64,000 nt of DNA from Holophaga sp. (GCA_016715205.1 JADKBC010000017.1:1-64000); one strand, 5' to 3'. Shown: positions 17,601 to 27,838, numbered from the stretch's first letter. The notes: a model not told the origin generated them from the sequence alone. A program made the numbers and translations.

Positions 17601-20600
17601 GTCGAGGTGTACGTTCCCGCAGCTGTGGGGGTTCCCGAAATCACCCCAGTGGCGGCATTCAAGGTCATACCCGGAGGAATGGTGCCGGGGGCGCTGGTGA
17701 GGGTCGCGTTGGTGATAGGACCTGCCGTGGTGGCGCTGGGCGTCACAGTCAGCGGATTGCCTGCGGGGCCACTGGCGTTTGTGTAGATGGCCACCAGGGC
17801 CGGGCTGATGGTGATCGTAACGCTCTGGCTGGTGCAGCTTGCGGCGGCATTGCACAGAGTGATGGTAGATGTGTAGGTGCCAGCGGTGGTGGGCGTTCCA
17901 CTGATCACGCCCGTGGCGGCATTCAAGGTCATACCGGGGGGGATTGTCCCAGGCGCGCTGGTCAAGGTGGCGCTGGTGATTGGGCCTGCGGTCGTGGCAT
18001 TGGGTGTCACGGTCAGGACGTTACCTGCAGGACCGCTGGCATTGGTGTAAGTCGCCACCAGCGCGGGGCTAATGGTGATGGTCACGGTTTTGCTGGTGCA
18101 GCTGCCGGCGGCGTTGCACAGGGTGATGGTGGATGTGTAGGTGCCGGCGGTGGTGGGGGTTCCTGAGATCACCCCGGTGGCGGCATTCAGCGTCATACCT
18201 GGAGGAATCGTTCCAGGTGCACTGGTCAGCGTGGCGCTGGTGATGGGACCTGCCGTGGTGGCATTGGGTGTCACAGTCAGCGGATTGCCGACGGGGCCAC
18301 TGGCGTTGGTGTAGGTCGCCACCAGAGCGGCGCTGGTGGTGATGGTCACGCTCTGACTGGTGCAGCTACCAGCTGCGTTGCACAGGGTGATGGTCGCCGT
18401 GTAGGTGCCGGCGGTGGTGGGGGTTCCTGAGATCACGCCGGTGGCGGCATTCAGGGTCATGCCCGGAGGAATGGTGCCGGGGGCGCTGGTGAGGGTTGCA
18501 CTGGTAATGGGGCCCGCTGTGGTGGCATTGGGCGTCACGGTCAGCGGGTTCCCTGCCGGACCACTGGCATTGGTGTACGTCGCCACCAACGCCGGGTTGA
18601 TGGTGATGGTCACGTTCTGGCTGGTGCAGCTGCCAGCCGCGTTGCACAGGGTGATGGTGGCCGTGTAGGTTCCCGCAGCCGAGGGGGTTCCTGAGATCAC
18701 GCCCGTGGCGGCATTCAGCGTCATGCCGGGAGGAATGGTGCCGGGTGCACTGGTAAGGGTCGCACTGGTAATGGGACCCGCCGTGGTGGCGTTGGGCGTC
18801 ACGGTCAGGGCATTACCCACGGGGCCACTGGCATTCGTGTAGGTCGCCACCAACGCGGGGCTGATGGTGATGGTCACGCTCTGGCTGGTGCAGCTACCGG
18901 CCGCATTGCACAGGGTGATGGTGGCCGTGTAGGTGCCGGCGGTGGTAAAGGTTCCTGAAATCGCACCGGTAGTGGCATTCAGCGTCATGCCCGGAGGAAT
19001 GGTGCCGGGGGCGCTGGTGAGGGTTGCGCTGGTGATGGGGCCCGCTGTGGTGGCGTTGGGCGTCACAGTCAAGGCATTACCCACAGGGCCACTGGCGTTG
19101 GTGTAAGTGGCCACCAGCGCGGGACTGATGGTGATGGTCACGCTCTGGCTGGTGCAGCTGCCGGCCGCGTTGCACAGGGTAATAGTCGCCGTGTAGGTGC
19201 CGGCGGTGGTGGGAGTTCCTGAAATCGCACCGGTAGTGGCATTCAGCGTCATGCCGGGAGGAATGGTGCCGGGTGCGCTGGTGAGGGTCGAACTGGTGAT
19301 GGGGCCCGCCGTGGTGGCGCTGGGTGTCACGGTCAATGGATTGCCCACAGGGCCACTGGCGTTGGTATAGGTGGCCACCAGCGCGGGGCTGATGGTGATG
19401 GTCACGCTCTGGCTGGTGCAGCTACCAGCGGTATTGCAAAGGGTGATGGTGGGCGTGTAGGTGCCAGAGGTGGTGGGAGTTCCACTGATCGCGCCCGTGG
19501 CGGCGTTCAATGTCATGCCGGGAGGAATCGTCCCGGGTGCGCTGGTCAGTGTCGCGCTGGTGATGGGACCTGCCGTGGTGGCATTGGGTGTCACAGTCAG
19601 CGGATTGCCCACGGGGCCACTGGCGTTGGTGTAAGTGGCCACCAGCGCGGGACTGATGGTGATGGTCACGCTCTGGCTGGTGCAGCTGCCGGCCGCGTTG
19701 CAAAGGGTAATAGTCGGCGTGTAGGTGCCAGCGGTGGTGGGAGTTCCACTGATCGCGCCGGTAGCGGGCATTCAGTGTCATGCCGGGAGGAATGGTCCCG
19801 GGTGCGCTGGTCAGGGTCGCACTGGTGATGGGGCCCGCCGTGGTGGCGCTGGGTGTCACGGTCAACGGATTGCCCACGGGGCCACTGGCGTTGGTATAGG
19901 TGGCCACCAGCGCGGCGCTGATGGTGATGGTCACGCTCTGGCTGGTGCAGCTACCAGCGGCATTGCAAAGGGTGATGGTGGGCGTGTAGGTGCCAGCGGT
20001 AGTCGGTGTGCCACTGATCACGCCGGTGGCGGCGTTCAATGTCATGCCGGGAGGAATCGTCCCGGGTGCGCTGGTCAGTGTCGCATTGGTGATGGGACCC
20101 GCCGTGGTGGCATTGGGTGTCACAGTCAGCGGATTGCCGACGGGGCCACTGGCGTTGGTGTAAGTGGCCACCAGCGCGGGACTGATGGTGATGGTCACGC
20201 TCTGGCTGGTGCAGCTACCGGCCGCGTTGCACAGGGTAATAGTCGCCGTGTAGGTGCCGGCGGTGGTGGGGGTTCCTGAGATCGCACCGGTAGCGGCATT
20301 CAGCGTCATGCCGGGAGGAATGGTGCCGGGTGCGCTGGTGAGGGTCGCACTGGTGATGGGGCCCGCTGTGGTGGCGCTGGGTGTCACGGTCAACGGATTG
20401 CCCACGGGGCCACTGGCGTTGGTATAGGTGGCCACCAGCGCGGGGCTGATGGTGATGGTCACGCTCTGGCTGGTGCAGCTACCAGCGGCATTGCAAAGGG
20501 TGATGGTGGGCGTGTAGGTGCCAGAGGTGGTGGGAGTTCCACTGATCGCGCCCGTGGCGGCGTTCAATGTCATGCCGGGAGGAATCGTCCCGGGTGCGCT

Positions 20601-22421
20601 GGTCAGTGTCGCGCTGGTGATGGGACCTGCCGTGGTGGCATTGGGTGTCACAGTCAGCGGATTGCCGACGGGGCCACTGGCGTTGGTGTAGGTCGCCACC
20701 AGCGCGGCGCTGATGGTGATGGTCACGCTCTGGCTGGTGCAGCTACCAGCGGCATTGCAAAGGGTGATGGTGGGCGTGTAGGTGCCAGCGGTAGTCGGTG
20801 TGCCACTGATCACGCCGGTGGCGGCGTTCAATGTCATGCCGGGAGGAATCGTCCCGGGTGCGCTGGTTAGTGTCGCGCTGGTGATGGGGCCCGCTGTAGT
20901 GGCACTGGGCGTCACGGTCAACGGATTGCCCACGGGGCCACTGGCATCGGTGTAGGTAGCCACCAGCGCGGGTAGCACGGTGTATAGGAGGTTCGCCGTC
21001 GCCGTTCGGGCGCCATTGGTGGCAGTTACCGAGAAGGTGTAGTCGCCGATCACGGTGGGGGTGCCATTGATGGTGCCATCGGGATTCAGCGTCAATCCCA
21101 GCGGCAGTGCCCCAGAACTGAGGGTAAAGGTGGTGGTCAGAGTTGAGAGGGCATTTCCGACAGTCGCATTCTGGATCGCGATGACGCTGCCAGCAATGAA
21201 CGTTCTGGGAGTCCCATAGGCCAAGGTGAGCGGCAGGTTATTCACGGTGATCTTCAGGGGCACCGTCACACAAGCTCCGCTTGCGTTGCACAAGCGGATT
21301 TCCATGGTGTACAGGCCACTGGTGGTGGCAGTACCCGTGATGGTGCCGTTGGGATTGAGTGTCAAGCCTGGAGGCAGGCTGCCGGTAGCCAACTGCGCGC
21401 CCACCACGGGGCCGCCACTGCCAACCGTCGGCATCACGGTCACCACGGAGCCCACGGTGGTGATGTAATCGATGTAGCTCGCCGACAGGGCGGTGGCACC
21501 CACGGCATAGATGGTGATGGTCACGTGCTGGGTGGTGAGGGCACCGGAAGCATTGCGAAGGCTGATTTCAGCCGAATAGGTGCCAGGGGTCGTGGGAGTT
21601 CCCGAAATGGAACCATTGGCATTCAGCACCATGCCGGGAGGAATGCTGCCGGAGGTGAGGGTTGCGACCACCACGGGCCCACCCGCAGTCACATTCGGAG
21701 TCACGGTCAGGGCTGTGCCCACGGGCCCCACGGCATCTGTGTAGGCTGCAACCAGAGCCGTAGAACCACTCTGGCTTACCGTGATCGTAACGGGTACCGC
21801 CACGTGGCCACCGGCCGCATTCGCCAGATTGATGGTGAGCGGGAAAACACCGGCCGTGGTGGGAGTGCCGGAGACAACCCCTGTGATGGCATTCAAGGTC
21901 ATGCCCGGGGGCAGGGATCCCTGGGCCAGTACGGCGGAAGTGGCCGGACCGCCGCTGATCACGGTGGGCGGAACGGTGAGAGGCGTCCCCACGATGGTGG
22001 AGGCATCGGTGTACTGGGCATTGATGGGGTCTGCGGCTGCGGTATTCACGGTGATCACGACCGGTCGAATGATGCACTGGCTGCCGCTGCAGAGCTGGAT
22101 CTGAAGCGGGTAGACACCCGCCTGGGTGGGCGTGCCCGAGATGCTGCCATTGGGCTGTAAGGCCATACCTGGAGGCAGGGTGCCCGCACTTACGGTGGCG
22201 CTGGTAATGGGTGCGCCAGTCCTGGAAGGAACCACCGTTAAGGCCGTACCCACCGTGGTGATCGCATCCTCATAATTCGCTGCAGGCAACGGGGCCGAGG
22301 AAGCGATCTGGGCTTCCGCCACATCGCAGAATGAGCAGGTGCAGCTGATTGCGAGCCCCATCCAAAGGGAAAGGACAAGAATCAGGAGGGCATTGATCGC
22401 GGGGTTCTTGCTGAATTTCAT
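14642..22421 (-). CDS. Giant secreted Ig-like repeat protein, interrupted by a 1-nt frameshift
   Basis: One gene of 2592 residues if a single extra base near 19766-19768 is removed. The length 7780 minus 1 is then an exact multiple of three, and both halves align to the same repeat. The start at 22421 follows AGGA; the signal peptide ends near SCTCSFC, so it may be a lipoprotein. The N-terminal part has five divergent Ig-like (putative Ig, He_PIG-type) domains with LPPGxxLNxxG and SGTPTTAG. Fourteen 88-residue repeats follow. Next are further Ig-like/PKD-like segments and a papain-like module around GGASLGMSSFASWYF and MDPNYPG, in which the catalytic Cys and His appear to be lost. The protein ends in a jelly-roll-like C-terminal domain (about 14650-15300). 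The likely role is a surface adhesin or matrix protein. As assembled, translation ends at 19422 after 999 residues. Confidence 0.8.
17270..20965 (-). repeat. Array of fourteen 264-bp in-frame tandem repeats
   Basis: The unit encodes 88 residues, beginning TYTNASGPVGNPLTV and ending VTITISPALVA. Equivalent points recur every 264 bp (for example 19905, 20169, 20433). Thirteen units are nearly identical in DNA; the last one (C-terminal end of the array, about 17270-17530) is more divergent (GTLLTTTPNPTAGG). Differences between units are a few alternating residues (GAISG/GVISG, TYTP/TYTA/TYTS). Such homogeneity indicates recent duplication or gene conversion and makes copy number prone to change. 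Confidence 0.95.
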
Positions 22422-22528
22422 CGGGTTCCTCATGGCAGAACTAGCGCATTCATCGCGGTGCGAAGGGATTCAAGGCGAATGCAAATACATTCAAAGGATC
22501 GGGTTTCAGAGCCTTGAAACCCAATCTC

Positions 22529-22575
22529 ATTATCCTAAGACTAGTAAAGTTTAATTCCTTACACTTTCTTACAAT
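22529..22575 (-). promoter_or_regulatory. GTAAG-N5-GTAAG operator and -10 box of the giant repeat gene
   Basis: On the minus strand two GTAAG half-sites separated by 5 bp lie inside a 21-bp block (22555-22575). The block is identical to one upstream of the hemerythrin gene. Exactly 20 bp after it comes GATAAT (22529-22534). The block occupies the place of a -35 element, as expected for an activator of the OmpR/PhoB type. A hairpin with an 8-bp stem (GGGTTTCA/TGAAACCC, 22501-22522) follows near the expected 5' end of the RNA, and the coding start is about 100 bp further on. The gap 22422-22739 contains no gene. Confidence 0.7.
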
Positions 22576-22739
22576 CACGATTCCCGGCCTCGTCTCCCGT
22601 TTGAATGTGAAATGGACGCTGAGGTTCCAACCGCGCCAAGCGCTGGGGCCTCCAACAGTAACGATCCGGTCACCAAAAACGACACGGGAAGGTTGAGCCC
22701 TGAACCGACACATGGAAATGGTGCTTCTTCCGCAGCCGC

Positions 22740-23177
22740 CTATTCCTCCTGGGGAACTTCAGGTGGCTCCAATCGGCTGGCCTGGCCGTGCCGGGCGTAG
22801 GCCATGTCCTGGGTCCGAATATGGTGGGTGAGGCGCATCAGCATGTGGCCAGGAATTCTTTTGTGGAACTGGGCGCCATTTGCTAAAAAGGCAATTCGAA
22901 GCGTCTCCATTTGAGCCAGGAACCGGCGATGCTCCGCGGCATGTGCATCCAGTCCGGGGTATCGGATGCGCCGCATATGGGCTTCCTCATCCTGGAAATG
23001 GTGCTGAGCATATTTCTGAAGGGAATCCATGACGACATCAAGCTCGGCCACGATGCGCCCTTCCCGCATGGCCTCATCCAGGTGATAAAGCGTCCGAAAA
23101 AGTCCCTGGTGTTGCCAATCGAGGGCAGGGATACCCATCCCAAGGCCCACAAATGCGCTGTATGGCAGATCCACCAT
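22740..23177 (-). CDS. Bacteriohemerythrin
   Basis: A 145-residue single-domain hemerythrin that should bind O2 at a di-iron centre. All usual iron ligands can be placed: His in DWQHQGLF, His and Glu in HHFQDEEAHM, the two His in HAAEHRRF, and His and Asp in THHIRTQDMAY. The start at 23177 has a poor ribosome site. A longer frame to 23312 would begin upstream of the likely promoter (-10 at 23200-23205), so the shorter protein is preferred. It sits directly downstream of the response regulator gene, but with its own operator, identical to that of the giant repeat protein gene. It may buffer or sense oxygen, or deliver O2 or iron. Confidence 0.88.
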   Translation of the reverse strand: MVDLPYSAFVGLGMGIPALDWQHQGLFRTLYHLDEAMREGRIVAELDVVMDSLQKYAQHHFQDEEAHMRRIRYPGLDAHAAEHRRFLAQMETLRIAFLANGAQFHKRIPGHMLMRLTHHIRTQDMAYARHGQASRLEPPEVPQEE

Positions 23178-23199
23178 GGAATGTCCGTCCGAAGCTCTG

Positions 23200-23246
23200 A
23201 TTATTGAGGGGACGGCGCATGGGGGTTCCTTACACTTTCTTACAAT
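23200..23246 (-). promoter_or_regulatory. GTAAG-N5-GTAAG operator and -10 box of the hemerythrin gene
   Basis: The second copy of the 21-bp block (23226-23246) is identical to 22555-22575. It is again followed after exactly 20 bp by a -10-like hexamer, AATAAT (23200-23205). Flanking and spacer sequences differ completely between the two copies, so block and spacing look conserved by selection rather than by recent duplication. The block begins 2 bp beyond the stop of the response regulator gene. Confidence 0.7.
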
Positions 23247-23247
23247 T

Positions 23248-24018
23248 TCAGGCTGAATCCTCATCCTGCGCATTGGCTGAAGCAATGCAGAGAAACGCAT
23301 AGCCTCTGCCATGACGGGCGCGCACGGGCAACGGTTCTCCAGGGCAAAGGCGCTGGACCTTGCTCCGTAGCCGACTCAACAGCGTTTCCATGCGGCGCAT
23401 GGCATAGATATCTGGCACATGATCCAGGGCCCGCGCCAAATCCTCGCGATCCACTACTTCCCCGGAAGAAGCCAGCAGAGGCGTCAGGAAGCGCAACTCA
23501 TTATCCGTAAGCTCCACGCTGGTGCCCGAGGGCGCCAGCAGGCAGGATTTCGCGGAGTCCAGGCGCCATGCTCCCGGGGCTGGTTTTTGCACCGAAGCCA
23601 GGCGGCGATAAAGGCTTCCCAGGGCGGAGGCCAGTTCCCGCAGATCCACGGGCTTGGCAAAGTAGAGATCCGCCCCGCAATCCAACCCCCGCACGCGATC
23701 ATCAAGTTTGCCCCGGGCAGTGAGCATGATGATGCCGATGTGCGGCCGATGCCGCCGCAGGCGAGTGGCGATGGAATAGCCGTCCTCATCGGGCAGGCCG
23801 ATATCCAGGATCACGATATCGGGTTCCGCAGTGGCCATGGCCTGATCAAGCGCCCTTCCCGAGGCCACACCCGTAACTGTGATGCCGAAGTGATCCAACC
23901 CCTTCACGAGGTATTCCCGCATCAATCGAGAATCCTCGCAGGCGTAAACCCTTCCTTTGAACGGCTCGCGACCGTTCACATCGACCTTGGTATCCAGGGA
24001 CGAGGGTTTGGGGGTCAT
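23248..24018 (-). CDS. OmpR-family response regulator (orphan)
   Basis: 256 residues. The receiver domain (about 22-135) has the acidic pair in ACEDSR, the phospho-acceptor Asp in VILDIGLPDEDG, Thr in MLTARG and Lys in YFAKPVD. The C-terminal winged helix (about 150-245) shows ELTDNELRFLTPLL, the recognition-helix region with MRRMETLLSRLRSKV, and RHGRGYAF, typical of OmpR/PhoB transcription factors. No histidine kinase lies nearby. It follows the TonB receptor gene by 34 bp and probably shares its transcript. It is the natural candidate to bind the two GTAAG operators next to it, whose tandem half-sites suit a dimer of this family. Confidence 0.9.
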   Translation of the reverse strand: MTPKPSSLDTKVDVNGREPFKGRVYACEDSRLMREYLVKGLDHFGITVTGVASGRALDQAMATAEPDIVILDIGLPDEDGYSIATRLRRHRPHIGIIMLTARGKLDDRVRGLDCGADLYFAKPVDLRELASALGSLYRRLASVQKPAPGAWRLDSAKSCLLAPSGTSVELTDNELRFLTPLLASSGEVVDREDLARALDHVPDIYAMRRMETLLSRLRSKVQRLCPGEPLPVRARHGRGYAFLCIASANAQDEDSA

Positions 24019-24052
24019 GTTCAGCGGTGGTCCTAAGCGTCATCCCCATTGA

Positions 24053-26440
24053 TCAGAACTGGAACTTGACCCTCGTGGCCCAGGTGCGTGGGGGCGTGAC
24101 ATGGGTACCGCCAAAGGTGCTGAGGAAATTGTAGAGGCCTTTCGCATTAAAGGCATTGAGAAGGTCGGCGCCAAATACGAGTCGGCGTTTGCCGCCCAGG
24201 CCCAATTCCTTGCCCAGGCTCAGATTCCAGGTGGTGCGGGGCTTCACCCGCCAGGTGCCTTCCGAATCCTGTCGAACATAGGGGATGCCGAATTCCAGAT
24301 CAGGATCGCCCAGGGCTTCGGTCGGATTCTTGGCCACCAGTCCGGAATCATATCGACCCACCACCTGGGCAAACAACCCGTTCTCTTCGTATCGAAGCCC
24401 GAGTTGACCGGCTAGCTTCTGGTCATGGTCGATGAGAAATCGCTCGCCTGGGACCGCTTCGGGGGCTTCCAGTTGCAGCCCTCCCACCACCGGCGCCTGG
24501 AAGATCGCCCGGGTCTTGCCCAGGCTCAGGTAGGCGGAAAAACCATGGATCGGCACTAGGTCAACGCGCAGATCCACGCCCCGGAAAAGCCCCTGCTCCG
24601 CCGCAATGGGGAAGAGAATCCCCGTGTTCAAGAACTGGGCGTTATCCCCGGAATCCCGCGAATGCTTTTCCCAGTAATCGAGCGTCAAGCGGCCCACCTT
24701 GCCGAACTGCTGTTCGGCGCCGAGGGTGAAACTATGCTGGGTTTCGGGTTTCAGTGTGGGAACCGGCGTGCCGGCGTTCGGGCCCAGATCCCAGGCTCGC
24801 TGGGAGGTAGACAATGCCAGGTTCTCGTTTTCCCTCGTGATGAGGAGGCGGTCGTACGACGCCCGCAGGATGGTACGCGTGGCAAAGGTGTAGGAGATGC
24901 CCAACCGGGGCTGCACCAGACCTTGATCCACGTTGCGCATGCTGAAACGATCGTACCGCAAGCCCAGGGCCAGGAACCAGCGATTCAGGTGCACATCGCT
25001 CTGCATAAACACGGAGGCCAACGTGGGTTTGATCCGTTCGTCAAACGTGAAGATGTGGCCGCCACCACTGGGTGTGTAGGCATACAAGGGGCTGGCGGTA
25101 TCCACTTGGCCATCCTGGGTGATGGCAAACCGGAACTGCTCATGGATGGGAAAGGCCACGTATTGCAGGCCCAGCTTTACCGTGCTGCCCCCTGGGAAAC
25201 GCCGGGTCAACGCGGTCTGGGCACCCCAGTTTTCAAGGCTGCGGTCCTGGTGGACCCACACCGGCGTGTCAGGCCCGCCGGCGGAAAAACCAGGTGCCAA
25301 ATCGCGCGTGGGATTTAGCTTCGAAGTGGCGCGCCGGTGGTAGAACGCCGCATCCAGGCTGGTGTCGGCGCTGAAGAGGTGGCTCCACCCCAGGCTGCCA
25401 TTGAAATCCGTGGTGAGGGCTTGCTGGTTCATGCCCGCCTGTTCCTGCGAGGCCAGGTTCACGACGTCCCGATCGGTGCGGCCACCGCTCAGGGAGGCGC
25501 GAAGGGTATCCCGGTCTGAAAGCAGCCAATCAAAGCGGGTGAAAACGCGCCGAGTGCTGCCTTGGTTGTGGAGGTTTTCGAAATTGACGGGATCCAAAAA
25601 TCGATCACTGCGACTGGCGGCGGAGGTCACAAAGTAGCCGAAGTGATCTGAGCCACCACGCAAGGAAACACTTGCTTCCGTGGTCTTGAAGCGGCTCACA
25701 CCCAAGGTCAGCTCGCCTTCCAGGTCATTGGCCATGCCAAGGCCCGACTTGGTGGTCATGTTGATTACCGTGACGGGCTTGCCGCCGTATTCAGCAGCAA
25801 TGCCCCCGGTGATGATCTCCATGCTTTCCACCTGGGCCGGATCCAGGCTGTTGGAAAAGGTGGCCTGCATCTGGTCACTGACGGGAATGCCGTCGATGAC
25901 GTACGTGGCCTGGCCGTGGCTGCCCCGGAAATGGAACCGGCCGTTCTCATCCGCGATAAAACCTGGCGTAGTGAGCAGGATGGATTCCAGGGCACGGCTT
26001 TGCACCGCTGCGGGCATGCGCTCGATGGTGGTCTTGTCGATGTCGAGGTGCACGGAAGGGTGATCTTCCACGATGGAGAGGGTTTCCTCCACGGCCACCA
26101 CCGCGCCCTGGGATTTCAAGGGAATCTGGAGGTCCAAGGGGAGCGTGCTCCGCAATTCCACGGTTTGGTGAATGGGATCCATCCCCGAGGCAAAAACCTC
26201 CAAGTGGTAGTCATTGAAGGGGACATTGAAAAACCCAAACCGCCCTTGGGCATCGGGCTGGGCGCTTTGCCGATAGCCCGACACCTTGTTCAGGAGAATC
26301 ACTTTGGCCTGGGCCACGGGGCGGCCCCGGTCATCCACCAGGCGTCCAGTGAGGCTGGCGCTGGCGGCCGCCATCATGGCTGGAGCTGCGGCCATACCTA
26401 GAATGACAAGCGATAGAGAGAATCGAAACAAAGGGTGCAT
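24053..26440 (-). CDS. TonB-dependent receptor with carboxypeptidase-regulatory-like N-terminus
   Basis: A 795-residue outer-membrane receptor. The start at 26440 follows AAGGA and opens a signal peptide (MHPLFRFSLSLVILGMAAA). Residues of about 30-110 form a carboxypeptidase-regulatory-like beta-sandwich (GRLVDDRGRPVAQAKVILL). The plug follows, with PAAVQSRALESILLTTPG and VIDGIPVSD, then the barrel, ending in a typical C-terminal strand with final Phe (WATRVKFQF). In Acidobacteriota such receptors often take up peptides, glycans or siderophores; the substrate cannot be read here. It is divergent from the efflux adaptor gene and in line with the response regulator gene. No Fur box was convincing. 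Confidence 0.88.
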   Translation of the reverse strand: MHPLFRFSLSLVILGMAAAPAMMAAASASLTGRLVDDRGRPVAQAKVILLNKVSGYRQSAQPDAQGRFGFFNVPFNDYHLEVFASGMDPIHQTVELRSTLPLDLQIPLKSQGAVVAVEETLSIVEDHPSVHLDIDKTTIERMPAAVQSRALESILLTTPGFIADENGRFHFRGSHGQATYVIDGIPVSDQMQATFSNSLDPAQVESMEIITGGIAAEYGGKPVTVINMTTKSGLGMANDLEGELTLGVSRFKTTEASVSLRGGSDHFGYFVTSAASRSDRFLDPVNFENLHNQGSTRRVFTRFDWLLSDRDTLRASLSGGRTDRDVVNLASQEQAGMNQQALTTDFNGSLGWSHLFSADTSLDAAFYHRRATSKLNPTRDLAPGFSAGGPDTPVWVHQDRSLENWGAQTALTRRFPGGSTVKLGLQYVAFPIHEQFRFAITQDGQVDTASPLYAYTPSGGGHIFTFDERIKPTLASVFMQSDVHLNRWFLALGLRYDRFSMRNVDQGLVQPRLGISYTFATRTILRASYDRLLITRENENLALSTSQRAWDLGPNAGTPVPTLKPETQHSFTLGAEQQFGKVGRLTLDYWEKHSRDSGDNAQFLNTGILFPIAAEQGLFRGVDLRVDLVPIHGFSAYLSLGKTRAIFQAPVVGGLQLEAPEAVPGERFLIDHDQKLAGQLGLRYEENGLFAQVVGRYDSGLVAKNPTEALGDPDLEFGIPYVRQDSEGTWRVKPRTTWNLSLGKELGLGGKRRLVFGADLLNAFNAKGLYNFLSTFGGTHVTPPRTWATRVKFQF

Positions 26441-26596
26441 GGGTATTCCTTCGAAGATCCAGGGTATTACAAATAGAAACGATTTCCAATAAACACTCAA
26501 AAACAATTACCCTGATGCGCCTTGGATGCCCTAAACCGCCGTCGCCCTGCTGCGAATCCATCCCGTGAAGCCGAACCCGCGGCCGGAGGCATTGAC

Positions 26597-27829
26597 ATGA
26601 AGCGTAGGAACATCTGGATGTTGGCCGGGGGCGCGCTGCTGATCGTGATCATCGGGGTGGCTGCCACCCGCGGTGACAAGGGCCTGCCCGTGCAGGTGAC
26701 TGCCGTGAACCGGGAAACCATCACCGCCAAGGTGAGCGCCAACGGGAAAGTCCAAGCGGTGGCCAAGGTGGATATCTCGGCCAACATCATGGGCCAGGTC
26801 ACACGCCTGGCTGTCAAGGAAGGCGATTTCGTCAAGAAGGGCCAGTTCATCATGGAGATCGACCCAAGTCGCTCCCGAGCCAACGCCGAAAGCCTCCAGG
26901 CCAATGTGGAAGCCGCCAACACAGAATTCCAGAGCGCGGAAGCCCGGCTGGCCCAGGCCAAGGCCGATTTCACCCGCGCGGAAGCCAATCGCAAAGCGGG
27001 CATCATCGCCCAGGCGGATTTCGAGCAGCAGCGCACGGCCCTCACCACCGCCACTAACACCGCCCAGTCCGCCCGCCGGCGAGTCGAGCAGGCCAAGGCT
27101 GATCTTCGCGGGGCCTCCGTCAGCCTGCGCTATTCCACCATCACCGCCCCCATGGATGGCGTGGTGACCGCCCGCCGCATTGAGCAGGGCGAAACCGCCG
27201 TCATCGGCGTTCAGAATCAAGCTGGCACCGTGCTGGTCACCATTTCCGACATGAGCAAGGTGGAAGCCGAACTGGAAGTCGACGAAGCCTCCATCCCCAA
27301 CGTCAAGCTGGGCCAGAATGCCCAGGTGCGCATCGACGCCTATCCCAACCAGAGTTTTGATGCGGTGGTGACGGAAGTGGGTGGTAGCCCCCTGCTGAAG
27401 CTCACTCAAAACGAAGCCACCAAGTTCAAGGTCAAGGTGCAGATGAAAAATCCGCCCCTCACCATCAAGCCGGGCCTCAGTGCCCAGGCGGAAATCTTCA
27501 CGGGCAGCCGGGAGAACGCACTGGCCATCCCGCTTCAGGCCCTGGTGATGAAGGAAATCAAGCTAAAGGACGGCGAGAAAGCCAAGCCCGGCGCCGCCAA
27601 GGAAGAAGAAGGCGTCTACCTGATGGAGGGCGGGAAAGCCAAGTTCGTGCCCGTCAAGACCGGCCTCATGGGCGAATTGAATGTGGAAGTCACCGAAGGC
27701 CTCAAGGGTGGCGAGAGCGTGGTGACGGGCCCCTTCCGCACCCTGCGCGACCTCAAGGGCGGCGAAACCGTTCGCGTGGATAAAACCCGCAAAGGCAGTG
27801 CCGCGCCCGACGAACGCAAGGCGAGCTGA
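26597..27829 (+). CDS. Periplasmic adaptor (HlyD/MacA-type) of an ABC efflux system
   Basis: 410 residues. The start at 26597 lies 8 bp after GGAGG and directly precedes one membrane segment (NIWMLAGGALLIVIIGVAA). The barrel/lipoyl parts (VSANGKVQAVAKVDISANIMGQV and ITAPMDGVVTARRIEQGETA) flank a coiled-coil hairpin of about 80 residues. A C-terminal beta domain follows with LAIPLQALVMKE. Such proteins bridge an inner-membrane ABC transporter to a TolC-like channel. The next two genes encode permeases, the first starting 10 bp downstream. No TolC gene is in the window. Confidence 0.88.
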   Translation: MKRRNIWMLAGGALLIVIIGVAATRGDKGLPVQVTAVNRETITAKVSANGKVQAVAKVDISANIMGQVTRLAVKEGDFVKKGQFIMEIDPSRSRANAESLQANVEAANTEFQSAEARLAQAKADFTRAEANRKAGIIAQADFEQQRTALTTATNTAQSARRRVEQAKADLRGASVSLRYSTITAPMDGVVTARRIEQGETAVIGVQNQAGTVLVTISDMSKVEAELEVDEASIPNVKLGQNAQVRIDAYPNQSFDAVVTEVGGSPLLKLTQNEATKFKVKVQMKNPPLTIKPGLSAQAEIFTGSRENALAIPLQALVMKEIKLKDGEKAKPGAAKEEEGVYLMEGGKAKFVPVKTGLMGELNVEVTEGLKGGESVVTGPFRTLRDLKGGETVRVDKTRKGSAAPDERKAS

Positions 27830-27838
27830 GCCGAACGC

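Noticed and set aside
17270..20965. Periodic repeats considered as a CRISPR array
   Set aside because: The 264-bp period is contiguous, in frame and coding; there are no short repeats with unique spacers.
26455..26510. Possible Fur or palindromic operator (GAAACGATTTC) between the TonB receptor and the adaptor gene
   Set aside because: Only a short palindrome with little resemblance to a Fur box, and no second copy in the window.
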